Source: Desulfovibrionaceae bacterium
Lineage (GTDB): Bacteria; Desulfobacterota; Desulfovibrionia; Desulfovibrionales; Desulfovibrionaceae
Length of the DNA stretch: 64,000 nucleotides
Direction of reading: 5' to 3'
Assembly: GCA_019421865.1 (NCBI GenBank)
Contig: JAHZEL010000007.1
Coordinates: 62,001-126,000, forward strand
Part shown: positions 42,783-50,799 of the stretch, piece after piece
Layout: each line of letters starts with the position of its first letter
How positions within the stretch are numbered: the first letter of the stretch is position 1
The notes under the pieces: model-generated
What the model saw: the letters and a program-made list of their open reading frames with translations, nothing else
The model's database searches: none
What the model was told of the DNA's origin: nothing
Program-made: the position numbers and the translations under genes

Positions 42783-42816
42783 AAATCCCCTTCCGGCTTT
42801 TCCGGCAGGGGATTTT
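42783..42816 (+). terminator. Rho-independent terminator after rplS
   Basis: AAATCCCC (42783-42790) pairs with GGGGATTT (42808-42815), enclosing an inner CCGG/CCGG stem. A smaller hairpin GACCCGG/CCGGGTC lies just upstream at 42751-42767. The T run is short. Confidence 0.6.
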
Positions 42817-43005
42817 GTCTATGATGCCGCAGGAGACTCCCGTCCCCGCGGCAGAAGCATGTTCGGCAGTTCCTGCCCGAAAAAAAGCGGCAGCGGCGGC
42901 TTGCCCGGAGGGGCAAGCTGGCTTACGCTCTGTTCTGCGGAAGAAAGCGCGGCTCCGGCCGGAGCGCTCTTCTGCACGTTCGTCATTTTCTTACTCAGGT
43001 GGCAC

Positions 43006-43707
43006 ATGGCCAGAATCCGCAAGAAAGTCGTCATTGAGCAGGGGCTTCTCTTCAGTGCCCCGGACATACAGGAAAAGCTTACCGCCGGAACGGATGAGGC
43101 CGGACGAGGCTGTCTGGCCGGTCCCGTGGTGGCGGGAGCCGTCATTTTTGCCGACGGTTTCGATCTCATGGGACTGGACGACTCCAAGGTGCTCAAGGCG
43201 GATGAGCGCGACCGTCTGGCCGAGGAAATCCGCACGCTGGCCGTAGGCTGGGGCATCGGTCTCGCCTGGATGAACGAAATTTCCCGCATCAACATTCTGC
43301 AGGCCTCGCTCATGGCCATGACCCGGGCCGTGGCGGCCATGCGCGTACGCATGCACGCCAAAGGCAGCGCGGTGCCCGCAAGACTTCTCATCGACGGCAC
43401 GCAGATCATTCCGCCGCTCTATTTCCGGCAGTTCGGCATTCCTCTTCCCGAACAGGAAGCCGTGGTGGACGGCGACGCCAAAATTCCCTCCATTTCCGCG
43501 GCATCCGTGCTTGCCAAGACCTTCCGCGACGAACTCATGAACCGGTTCGATGCGCGCTGGCCCGAATACGGCTTTGCCAGACACAAGGGCTACGGCACGA
43601 AGGAGCACAAGGAAGCGCTGAAGAAATACGGCCCCTGCCCGCTGCACCGGCTCGATTTCCGCGGTGTGCTGCCTCCCAAGGTGCAGGAACAGGGCTGGCT
43701 GTGCTGA
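43006..43707 (+). CDS. rnhB: Ribonuclease HII
   Basis: A 233-residue RNase HII that cuts RNA in RNA-DNA hybrids and single ribonucleotides in DNA. The signature GTDEAGRGCLAGPVVAGA holds Asp30 and Glu31; LLIDGTQ supplies the next catalytic Asp, and DAKIPSISAASVLAK the last. The start MARIRKK has AGGTGG upstream; the frame stays open further left, but without similarity. Its end overlaps the GTG start of yraN by 7 bases. Confidence 0.94.
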   Translation: MARIRKKVVIEQGLLFSAPDIQEKLTAGTDEAGRGCLAGPVVAGAVIFADGFDLMGLDDSKVLKADERDRLAEEIRTLAVGWGIGLAWMNEISRINILQASLMAMTRAVAAMRVRMHAKGSAVPARLLIDGTQIIPPLYFRQFGIPLPEQEAVVDGDAKIPSISAASVLAKTFRDELMNRFDARWPEYGFARHKGYGTKEHKEALKKYGPCPLHRLDFRGVLPPKVQEQGWLC

Positions 43708-44162
43708 GCACGCTCTTCAAAAAGGCGGATCCATCCCAAAACGCCGACACGCCTTCGTCCCGCACGGGTGCGGAAGGTGAGGCGGCGGCCGCCGCCATGC
43801 TCCAGAACAGGGGCTGGCGTATTCTGGCCAGAAACTGGCGCAGCGGTCACCTAGAACTCGACATCGTGGCCGAAGATCACGGGGAACTTGTCTTCGTGGA
43901 AGTGAAGACAAGAGCGAAGAACGGCATGACGCACCCTTACGAAGCGCTGGGCGCCGTCAAAAAAGAACGTCTGCTTCGGGCCGCCAAGGCCTGGATTGCC
44001 GAACACGATGCATGGGAGAAGCCCTGCCGCTTCGACCTTGTATGCGTGCTTGCCGCACAAGGACACTACCAAACGGAGCTGATGAGCAATGTCATCGAAT
44101 ACACAGAGCACGGAACCCGGCACCCTGTGGGTGGTGGGCACTCCTCTTGGCAACCCTGGTGA
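43701..44162 (+). CDS. yraN: YraN/UPF0102 endonuclease-like protein
   Basis: A 153-residue member of UPF0102, a restriction-endonuclease-like fold often next to rnhB. Core motif: TGAEGEAAAAAMLQNRGW, then HLELDIVAEDHGELVFVEVK with Glu, Asp and the ExK pair. The start is GTG at 43701, inside the end of rnhB. The last ~24 residues overlap the start of rsmI in another frame by 74 bases, an unusually long overlap. The biological role in this family is poorly known; a DNA uptake or recombination function has been suggested. Confidence 0.88.
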   Translation: MLSTLFKKADPSQNADTPSSRTGAEGEAAAAAMLQNRGWRILARNWRSGHLELDIVAEDHGELVFVEVKTRAKNGMTHPYEALGAVKKERLLRAAKAWIAEHDAWEKPCRFDLVCVLAAQGHYQTELMSNVIEYTEHGTRHPVGGGHSSWQPW

Positions 44163-44937
44163 TCTTTCCCCCCGGGCAAGAGCCTGTCTGGAAGAGGCGG
44201 AGCTCGTGCTTGCCGAAGACACGAAACGCGAAGGCCTCGCCTGCGCCCGCTGGGGCGTGCAGGTGCGTCGATTCGTCAGCTATCACGATCACAACGAAAA
44301 GGAAAAGGCCGCATCCGTTCTCGAACTTCTGAGAGAAGGAAAGAACATCGCGCTCATCTCCGATGCGGGCATGCCCGTCATGGCCGATCCCGGCTATGTC
44401 GTCATCCGCGCCTGCCGGGAGGCAGGGCTTCCGGTTTCCGTCATTCCCGGTCCGTGCGCGCCGGTCACGGCTCTTGCCGGTTCCGGCATTCCGCCGCAGC
44501 CCTTCATCTTCTTCGGCTTTCTGCCCCGCAAGCGCTCCGATCAGGAAAGCACGCTCGCGCCCTACGCCGCCCTGCCCGTCACGCTGGTGTTCTTTGAACG
44601 CAAGGACAGGCTAGAAGACACCCTGAAGAATGCGCTGGCCCTGCTCGGTCCGCGGGAAGTATGCGTGGCCAGAGAACTGACCAAGACGCATGAGGAATAT
44701 CTGCGCTTCCGCCTCGAAAACATGCCCGATCTTTCCGGCATTCTCGGCGAAGTAACCGTCATCATCGGCCCGCCGGAAGGCGCGGTGCGCAGCGACCGAG
44801 AAGAAGTTGTGCGCATCATCGCCGAGGAACAGCCGCTCGGAGGCGCTCCCCGTGCCGTGGCAAGAAGAGTTCAGTCCAGAGTGCGGGGCTGGACGACCGG
44901 AGAAGTCTACGCGCTGATCTCCGGGATGAAGGGCTGA
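44089..44937 (+). CDS. rsmI: 16S rRNA (cytidine1402-2'-O)-methyltransferase
   Basis: A 282-residue RsmI. It has the tetrapyrrole-methylase fold with TLWVVGTPLGNPGDLSPRA, LVLAEDTKREGLA, ALISDAGMPVMADPGY, SVIPGPCAPVTAL, GFLPRKRSDQ and VARELTKTHEEYLR. It methylates C1402 of 16S rRNA at the P site. The start MSSNTQSTEPG lies inside the last part of yraN. It ends the run of translation-related genes before a 176-base spacer and smpB. Confidence 0.94.
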   Translation: MSSNTQSTEPGTLWVVGTPLGNPGDLSPRARACLEEAELVLAEDTKREGLACARWGVQVRRFVSYHDHNEKEKAASVLELLREGKNIALISDAGMPVMADPGYVVIRACREAGLPVSVIPGPCAPVTALAGSGIPPQPFIFFGFLPRKRSDQESTLAPYAALPVTLVFFERKDRLEDTLKNALALLGPREVCVARELTKTHEEYLRFRLENMPDLSGILGEVTVIIGPPEGAVRSDREEVVRIIAEEQPLGGAPRAVARRVQSRVRGWTTGEVYALISGMKG

Positions 44938-45113
44938 GCCCGAACAAGCCGTTATCCTCATGCGTGCGGATGTTCCCCTCTTCTTGCAGGACGACGGCTT
45001 GTATGGTACTCAGCCGGTGAATTCTTTGGAAAAAATGCTCTGCCTTCCTCCTGTTTTCTCCTTTTTTATGCAGAGAACATCTTTTCCCCATCCTTGTTCT
45101 CAGGAGCACTCCC

Positions 45114-45563
45114 ATGGCCGACACGCCGCGCATCGATAACCGTAAAGCCCGTCAGTACTATGAATTTCTTGAATTTTTTGAAGCGGGCATCGTTCTTACC
45201 GGACCGGAGGTAAAAAGCATACGCGCCGGACAGGTCAGCTTCGGCGACAGCTTCGTGGAATGCCGCGAAGGCGAAGTCTTCATCGTCGGCATGCGCATCG
45301 CTCCGTATGACCGCGGCGGATACGTTCTTCAGGAGCCCGACAGGGACAAGAAGATTCTGCTGCATCACCGCGAAATTCATCTCTTGGCCACACGCATCGA
45401 GCAGAAGGGCCTGACCGTGGTTCCCACCAAGCTCTATTTCAAACAGGGCAAGGTCAAAGTGGAAATCGCGCTTGCCCGGGGCCGCAAGCTGCACGACCAG
45501 CGGGAAGAGCTCAAAAGACGGGCCGAATCCCGCGACATGGAAAGAGAGCTTGCGCACCGGTAA
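45114..45563 (+). CDS. smpB: SsrA-binding protein SmpB
   Basis: A 149-residue SmpB, the tmRNA partner in trans-translation. Family signatures are NRKARQYYEFLEFFEAGIVLTG, the GPEVKSIRAG strand, LHHREIHLLA, VVPTKLYFKQGKVKVEIALARG, and the basic C-terminal tail KLHDQREELKRRAESRDM. Length and ends are normal. The upstream spacer (44938-45113) holds a spaced inverted repeat, ACAAGCCGT/ACGGCTTGT at 44944-45002. No tmRNA gene was recognised within the 270 bases downstream. Confidence 0.95.
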   Translation: MADTPRIDNRKARQYYEFLEFFEAGIVLTGPEVKSIRAGQVSFGDSFVECREGEVFIVGMRIAPYDRGGYVLQEPDRDKKILLHHREIHLLATRIEQKGLTVVPTKLYFKQGKVKVEIALARGRKLHDQREELKRRAESRDMERELAHR

Positions 45564-45626
45564 TATCCGTCGCTTCAGGCACTGAAGCATTGTTGCCGGT
45601 TCGGCAGAATAAAATTCACATCGAAT

Positions 45627-45665
45627 GACAGAAGGAGGCGTTCTTACGGAACGCCGCCTTCTGTC
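45627..45665 (+). terminator. Strong hairpin downstream of smpB
   Basis: GACAGAAGG-A-GGCGTTC (45627-45643) pairs with GAACGCC-G-CCTTCTGTC (45649-45665): a 16-pair stem with one mismatch and a small loop. No T run follows, so it could be a terminator or a transcript-end stabiliser. Confidence 0.55.
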
Positions 45666-45779
45666 GTCTTCTCCCCGATCCTGTACGACAAGGGTCCGGA
45701 CTGCGGAACGAGGCTGTCGTCCCGCGCCGGACCTTCGTCTCAGGGGATGAATGCAGGCTGAAAAATATACGGATAAATG

Positions 45780-45810
45780 ACGGCGTACCGCCGCTGATGC
45801 GGCACGCCGT
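45780..45810 (-). terminator. Hairpin after the TRAP DctQM gene
   Basis: ACGGCGT and ACGCCGT (outer stem) with GCCGC/GCGGC inside lie about 20 bases beyond the minus-strand stop. On that strand CATTTATC follows, a weak T run. Confidence 0.55.
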
Positions 45811-45831
45811 TCTTCTTCACACGTTTTCGAC

Positions 45832-47763
45832 TTACCCCTTCATCAGCGCAGGCAGAATGGTGGAGAGAGGGGGAAAGGCTATGATGACAAGCAGGCACAC
45901 CAGAAGCGCCAGCACAAAGGGCACGGCCGCCCGATACATGGTTCCCAGAGAAACGGAGGCCACTTCCTTCATGACGAAGAGATTGATGCCGAACGGAGGC
46001 GTGATGGACGCCATGTTGTCGAGAATGACGATGATGACGCCGAACCAGATGAGGTCCCAGCCGAACACCTTGGCGATGGGCACGAAAATGGGCACGCAGA
46101 TAAGAAGCAGCGGCATGGAAGGCAGAAAACAGCCGAGAATCAGGAACACCATGACGATGGCGAACATGACCACCATGCCGGGCAGATCCATGCCGGCTAT
46201 GGTATTGGCCAGCACCATGGGAATTCTGGTCATGGCCATGAAATAACTGAGCACAATGGCGCCGCACAGCACCGTAAAGCACATGGAAATGTACTTTGCG
46301 GAATCCTTGAGCGTGCTGATGAAATCCTTCAGGCTGAGACGGCGCAGAAGCAGCGCAAGAATGAGGGTGCCGCATGCGCCTATGCCGCCGCCTTCGGTAG
46401 CGGTGAACACGCCGCCGTAAATGCCGCCGATGACAAGGATGAAAATGAGCATGATGGGGAGGCCGGACTTCAGGGAAACGAGCCTCTCAGACATGGGAGC
46501 GCGCGGCAGACGAGGCGCAAGGGAAGGATTTTTGACCACCATCAGCCACACGGCCAGCATGAAGCAGACCATGCACACGAGACCGGGGATGATGCCGGCA
46601 ATGAAAAGATCACCTATGGACTGCTGCGCCAGCACGCCATAAATGATGAACGTGGTGCTCGGAGGAATAAGACAGCCTATGGTGCCGGAACAGGCCAGCG
46701 TGCCCACGGCCAGAGCGTCGTCATACCTGTTCTTGCGCATTTCCGGCAGAGCAATGGCCGCCATGGCAATACTGCCGGAAAGCACGTCGCCCACCACGGC
46801 GCCGAACAGGGCGCAGGCCACCACGCTTCCCATGGCAAGCCCGCCGCGCATATGCCCCATCCACTTGCGGGCGCAGTTGTAGATGTCTTCGCCGAACCTG
46901 GCGTAGAAGCACAGGTATCCCATAAGCATGAAGAACATGAGCGGAGCCCAGGAATAGCTGCCCGCGGTGCTGTAGAGCGCCTTGCCCGTGGTGCCGAACG
47001 ATGCCGGAATGCCCTTGAGCTGAGCAATAAAAATAAGTCCCGTGGCGATAAGAGCAAAGGCCACCGGAACTCCGAGGAAAAAAAGGATGAAAAGCAGAAC
47101 GAGACCGGCTATGCCGACCTTGATGGAAGACAGGCCGGGCACCTTGTGCGTGGCGACGTACCACATGGCGAGAACACCCGCCACAGCCACGGCAAGGGTC
47201 AGCAGCGTCTTTCCCACGCCGTTCAGGCGCATGGCGGCAGCCATGTTCTCAAAAAGCTGGGCGAGCAGCGCCACCGCCAGCAGACAAAAGCCGAAGCTTG
47301 CAAAATAAATAAACGGCTCCAGCGGGATACGGAGAACCAGCGTCACGGACGACGTTTTCATGCCGTAACGGAACGTGGTCCACGCGCAAAACAGCACGAT
47401 GACCACAGACCACAGTCCCGTGGCAACCTCAAGAAGAGCCCGGGAAGGATCCTTGAGGCGTGAAGTGAGGATATCCATGGTGACATGGCTTTTCTGCCAC
47501 TGCGTAACCGCTATGGAAGAAAAGACGACGATCACCATGAGAAGTTCCGTAAGCTCCGTGGTACCCGGGATGGAGCTGCCGAACATATACCTCAGAAACA
47601 CGTCGGCAAACGTAAGCAGAACCATGAGCATGAAAATGCCCATGCCCGCCGCGCTGAGAAAGGACGTCGGCTTTTCCGTCAGTCTCAGCATTCTTGCGAT
47701 TCCGTCCAGCATGTCGGGGAGTCCGGCTCCCTGTACGGAACCGGTGGTGCGGGGATTCTCCAT
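45832..47763 (-). CDS. TRAP transporter fused small and large permease (DctQM)
   Basis: A 643-residue membrane protein. Residues 1-195 are the DctQ part with four helices (ADVFLRYMFGSSIPGTTELTE, HVTMDILTSRL). Residues 205-643 are the DctM part (PVAFALIATG, GSVVACALFGAVVGDVLSGS, GCLIPPSTTFIIYGVL, DNMASITPPFGINLFV). It drives ion-coupled import of an organic anion delivered by the DctP protein encoded 111 bp upstream on the same strand. It is last in the four-gene operon with two flavoproteins. The fragment at the window's left edge is a separate TRAP system. Confidence 0.93.
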   Translation of the reverse strand: MENPRTTGSVQGAGLPDMLDGIARMLRLTEKPTSFLSAAGMGIFMLMVLLTFADVFLRYMFGSSIPGTTELTELLMVIVVFSSIAVTQWQKSHVTMDILTSRLKDPSRALLEVATGLWSVVIVLFCAWTTFRYGMKTSSVTLVLRIPLEPFIYFASFGFCLLAVALLAQLFENMAAAMRLNGVGKTLLTLAVAVAGVLAMWYVATHKVPGLSSIKVGIAGLVLLFILFFLGVPVAFALIATGLIFIAQLKGIPASFGTTGKALYSTAGSYSWAPLMFFMLMGYLCFYARFGEDIYNCARKWMGHMRGGLAMGSVVACALFGAVVGDVLSGSIAMAAIALPEMRKNRYDDALAVGTLACSGTIGCLIPPSTTFIIYGVLAQQSIGDLFIAGIIPGLVCMVCFMLAVWLMVVKNPSLAPRLPRAPMSERLVSLKSGLPIMLIFILVIGGIYGGVFTATEGGGIGACGTLILALLLRRLSLKDFISTLKDSAKYISMCFTVLCGAIVLSYFMAMTRIPMVLANTIAGMDLPGMVVMFAIVMVFLILGCFLPSMPLLLICVPIFVPIAKVFGWDLIWFGVIIVILDNMASITPPFGINLFVMKEVASVSLGTMYRAAVPFVLALLVCLLVIIAFPPLSTILPALMKG

Positions 47764-47874
47764 ATCTCTTTCCTTTGTCGAGGCGCTTCGGCCTCACGTC
47801 ATGCAAACATACCATGAAGGCGTCCGCATCACCCGGTGAGAGGCCATGCGGACGCCCGGAACTTTTCCGGCGGA

Positions 47875-48969
47875 TTACTTTCCAGAACTCTTTTTAAAGA
47901 TCTCCATGGAGCGGCTGTCCTTCCACGGCTTGGCGTAGGTGGACTGAAGCTCATGAATCTTCTTTACCATGGTCTCGCCGGGATATCCCGCCTTATCCAG
48001 AATCTCCGCCCATTCGGAAGCCACGGGAGCAACCCGCTTGTCGATTTCCGCATATTCCTCGTCGGTAAGCACATGGAGCTTGCCGCCCATCTGCTCCATC
48101 CAGGTATCGAGGCTCTGATAGGGAAGCGTATTCCAGAACTGCGAGAAGGCCTGGCGCCCGTACTCGCCGGACACGCTGTCGATCACGGCCTTCAGATCTT
48201 CGGGCATGTTGTCGTACACGTCCTGATTCATCATCACGCAGAACACAAAGCAGGTCGTCTGCACGGCGGTGACATGCTTGATCACGTCGCCGAGTCTGCG
48301 GGAAACGAGCAGATCGTAGTCCACGGTGGCGGCGTCGATCACGCCCTGCTGAAGGCTGGTAAACACGTCGGCCATGGGCACGCTGACCACGGAAGCGCCG
48401 AGAGCGCTGACCTTCTGAGCCACCTGATAGTCACCGAGCACGTTGATCTTCTTACCCTTGAAGCCGTCAAGCGTGGTGATGGGATCCTTGCTGCCTATGA
48501 GCATGCCCACGGTCTGCGCATGGGTGAAAAGCACCTTAACACCGTCGAATTCCTTCTTCACTTCCGGGAAGGCTTCCTGAACGGCAAGCACGAAAGAAGT
48601 AGGATCTTCCATGGAAACGCCGGGGCTCACCGTGGTGAACACGCGTTCATGGAACGGAAACTGTCCCACAGCCACGTCGAAGCTGAATTCCGCCATGTCC
48701 GCCACGCCGGTCTTGACGGATTCAAAGGCGTCGGCTTCCTTGCTCAGGGCCTCGGCAAAATAGGGTTCCACCTTGATGCGTCCGTTGCTGCGTTTTTCCA
48801 GCTCCTCCACCCAGGGCTTGAGCGCATAGTTCCAACGGTTGTGGATGGGGGGAATGGGCAGGTTGAGGCTCAGCACGTATTCGGCCTCGGCCGCATTTGC
48901 GCCGCCGGGAACGGACATGCCGGTCAGACAGAGCACCATACTCAGAAGAACAAGGGACAGCTTTCTCAT
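47875..48969 (-). CDS. TRAP transporter solute-binding protein (DctP family)
   Basis: A 364-residue periplasmic binding protein with a signal peptide (MRKLSLVLLSMVLCLTGMS, then GGANAA cleavage). DctP-type features: PPIHNRWNYALKPWVEELEKRSNGRIKVEPY at the mature N-terminus, TTLDGFKGKKINV, and DVFTSLQQGVIDAATVDY. GAGGAG precedes the ATG. It lies 50 bp after the Fe-S flavoprotein gene. It should bind the compound reduced or metabolised by the two flavoproteins. Only weakly related to the DctP at 266-1321, so a different ligand is likely. Confidence 0.9.
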   Translation of the reverse strand: MRKLSLVLLSMVLCLTGMSVPGGANAAEAEYVLSLNLPIPPIHNRWNYALKPWVEELEKRSNGRIKVEPYFAEALSKEADAFESVKTGVADMAEFSFDVAVGQFPFHERVFTTVSPGVSMEDPTSFVLAVQEAFPEVKKEFDGVKVLFTHAQTVGMLIGSKDPITTLDGFKGKKINVLGDYQVAQKVSALGASVVSVPMADVFTSLQQGVIDAATVDYDLLVSRRLGDVIKHVTAVQTTCFVFCVMMNQDVYDNMPEDLKAVIDSVSGEYGRQAFSQFWNTLPYQSLDTWMEQMGGKLHVLTDEEYAEIDKRVAPVASEWAEILDKAGYPGETMVKKIHELQSTYAKPWKDSRSMEIFKKSSGK

Positions 48970-49019
48970 GAGGTTCTCCTCGTGCGTACGTCCCGTCCGA
49001 CATGGACGGGACAAAATCA

Positions 49020-50720
49020 TCATAAAAAGGTGTGCAGCGGGAACTTGAAGGATATGCAGGCGCCGGGACAGGCCAGCCGGCAGCATCCGCAATGCCAGCA
49101 TTCATCGGGATAGGCCACCTGCGGCGAACCGTCTCCGGCCTTGAGAATAAGTCCGGGGCAGCTTGCCACGCATTCTCCGCACTCCTGACAGTGGCCGCAG
49201 TGCAGGCAGCGCTTGGCTTCCTCTGCGGCGTCTTCCGCGCTGAAGCCCTTGTCGAGCTCCTCGAAAGCCAGCCAGGTTTCACGGGCCGTATGAAGTTCCG
49301 TATGCCTGCGCGGGCTCTTCGCGTGATAGGTGATGTTGACTATTTCATCGAAGGCCACCTCATGCTGCACACCCTTATGTTCCAGGTATTTCAGCACGAT
49401 GCTGCCATTCTCATCAAGCCACGCGTCGACGGCGCGTCCGGCCTCCACGCCCGTGAGCCAGGCATGGATATCAAAGGCCGCCGCCCGTCCCTCGGCCACG
49501 GCCGTGGACACCAGGGAAGGTCCGCTGGCACATTCGCCGGCGGCAAAGAGACCGGGAATCGACGATGCGCTGAACGACGTCTTCACGCAGCCGCGGGGCG
49601 TTCTTTCCGCCTTTTCCGCAGCGCTGCCTTCCAGCAGGGAAAAATCAACCATAAGACCGCTTGCGCAGATGACCACGTCCGCTTCCACGCGCAGCTTCCC
49701 GCCGGGAATGAACTCGGCGTGCAGCGCTCCGGACGCATCGAAGGAAAACGAGGAAACGGCATCCGCGGTCACGGCACACACGCGCCCGTTCTCCACCTCG
49801 ATGGAGGCGGCCAGATGCCCGGTGTGAAGCGTGACGGACTCGTCGTCGGCCTGCTCGATTTCGGCGCGGGGCACGCGCATGTGCTCACGGTCTTCCAAAC
49901 AGATCAGGCAGGTTTCCGCCGCGCCGAGTCTGCGGGCCGTAAAGGCGCTGTCGAAGGCCACGCCGCCGCCGCCGAGAATGACGACCTTCCGGCCTTCGAG
50001 GCTCTCGCGGCTCAGGTTGGCGTCCTTCAGAAACGACACGGCGGGAAGCGCGTGTTCGATGCCGGGAATGTTCAGCATGCGCCCCCTGCGGTTGCCCACC
50101 GCAAGCAGGCAGGCATCGTAGCGGGACATGATCTCGTCAAGGCTGATGTCGCGCCCCACTTCCGTATTGGTAAGAATGCGGACGCCGAGATCAAGAATCA
50201 TGCCCACCTCGCGATCCACCACGTCCTTGGGCAGACGAAAGTCGGGAATGGACTGACGCGGCACGCCGCCCGCCACGGGCGAGGCCTCAAACACCGTGAC
50301 CTCATGACCGAGCAGCGCGGAAAAATACGCGCAGGCCAGTCCGGCGGGGCCGGAACCTATGACCGCGATCTTTTTACCGCTGGCGGGCCGGGTCTTCAAT
50401 CTGCGCACGTCGGCAGCGCCTGCGTCCGCCGCGTAGCGTTCCAGCGAACGCAGGGAAAGCGCCTCGTCGTACTGAGCGCGGTTGCACGCGCCCTCACAGG
50501 GATGCGGGCACACTCTGCCCGTCACGCCGGGGAAAGGGTTGCCGGCACGAAGAACGTACAGCGCACGGGCGGGATCGCCCTCGGCAATGGCTCTTTCCAT
50601 CTTCTGAATGGGATTGCCCAAAGGACACTTGTTCTCACAGGGGGATGTCCGCCCCTGACCGGAACGTCCGTCGTTGCGGACATAGACCACGTTGGTTTCT
50701 TTACTGAAAAAAGGAGGCAT
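49020..50720 (-). CDS. Fe-S flavoprotein oxidoreductase (GltD-like with C-terminal ferredoxin domain)
   Basis: A 566-residue protein. The N-terminal cysteine motifs CENKCPLG (Cys28, Cys32) and CPHPCEGAC match the [4Fe-4S] domain of glutamate synthase small subunit/NfnB. A first dinucleotide site is IGSGPAGLACAYFSALLGHEVTVFE and a second is VVILGGGGVAFDSA. AAGECASGPSLV is the FAD C-terminal motif. The last 62 residues hold two [4Fe-4S] sets, CLHCGHCQECGECVASCPG and CWHCGCCRLACPG. It should pass electrons between NAD(P)H and ferredoxin-like centres. It follows the AprA-like gene by 79 bases and is a likely electron donor for that protein. Confidence 0.9.
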   Translation of the reverse strand: MPPFFSKETNVVYVRNDGRSGQGRTSPCENKCPLGNPIQKMERAIAEGDPARALYVLRAGNPFPGVTGRVCPHPCEGACNRAQYDEALSLRSLERYAADAGAADVRRLKTRPASGKKIAVIGSGPAGLACAYFSALLGHEVTVFEASPVAGGVPRQSIPDFRLPKDVVDREVGMILDLGVRILTNTEVGRDISLDEIMSRYDACLLAVGNRRGRMLNIPGIEHALPAVSFLKDANLSRESLEGRKVVILGGGGVAFDSAFTARRLGAAETCLICLEDREHMRVPRAEIEQADDESVTLHTGHLAASIEVENGRVCAVTADAVSSFSFDASGALHAEFIPGGKLRVEADVVICASGLMVDFSLLEGSAAEKAERTPRGCVKTSFSASSIPGLFAAGECASGPSLVSTAVAEGRAAAFDIHAWLTGVEAGRAVDAWLDENGSIVLKYLEHKGVQHEVAFDEIVNITYHAKSPRRHTELHTARETWLAFEELDKGFSAEDAAEEAKRCLHCGHCQECGECVASCPGLILKAGDGSPQVAYPDECWHCGCCRLACPGACISFKFPLHTFL

Positions 50721-50799
50721 CTCCAGCTCCTTGAAAAAATGATGTCGAAAAAAGACGCGTCCGTCTCGAGGACTTCCGCCGCATGACTGCGCCGCTCCG

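Noticed and set aside
45564..45831. tmRNA gene downstream of smpB
   Set aside because: No tRNA-Ala-like ends or tag-coding frame were recognised; only hairpins are present.
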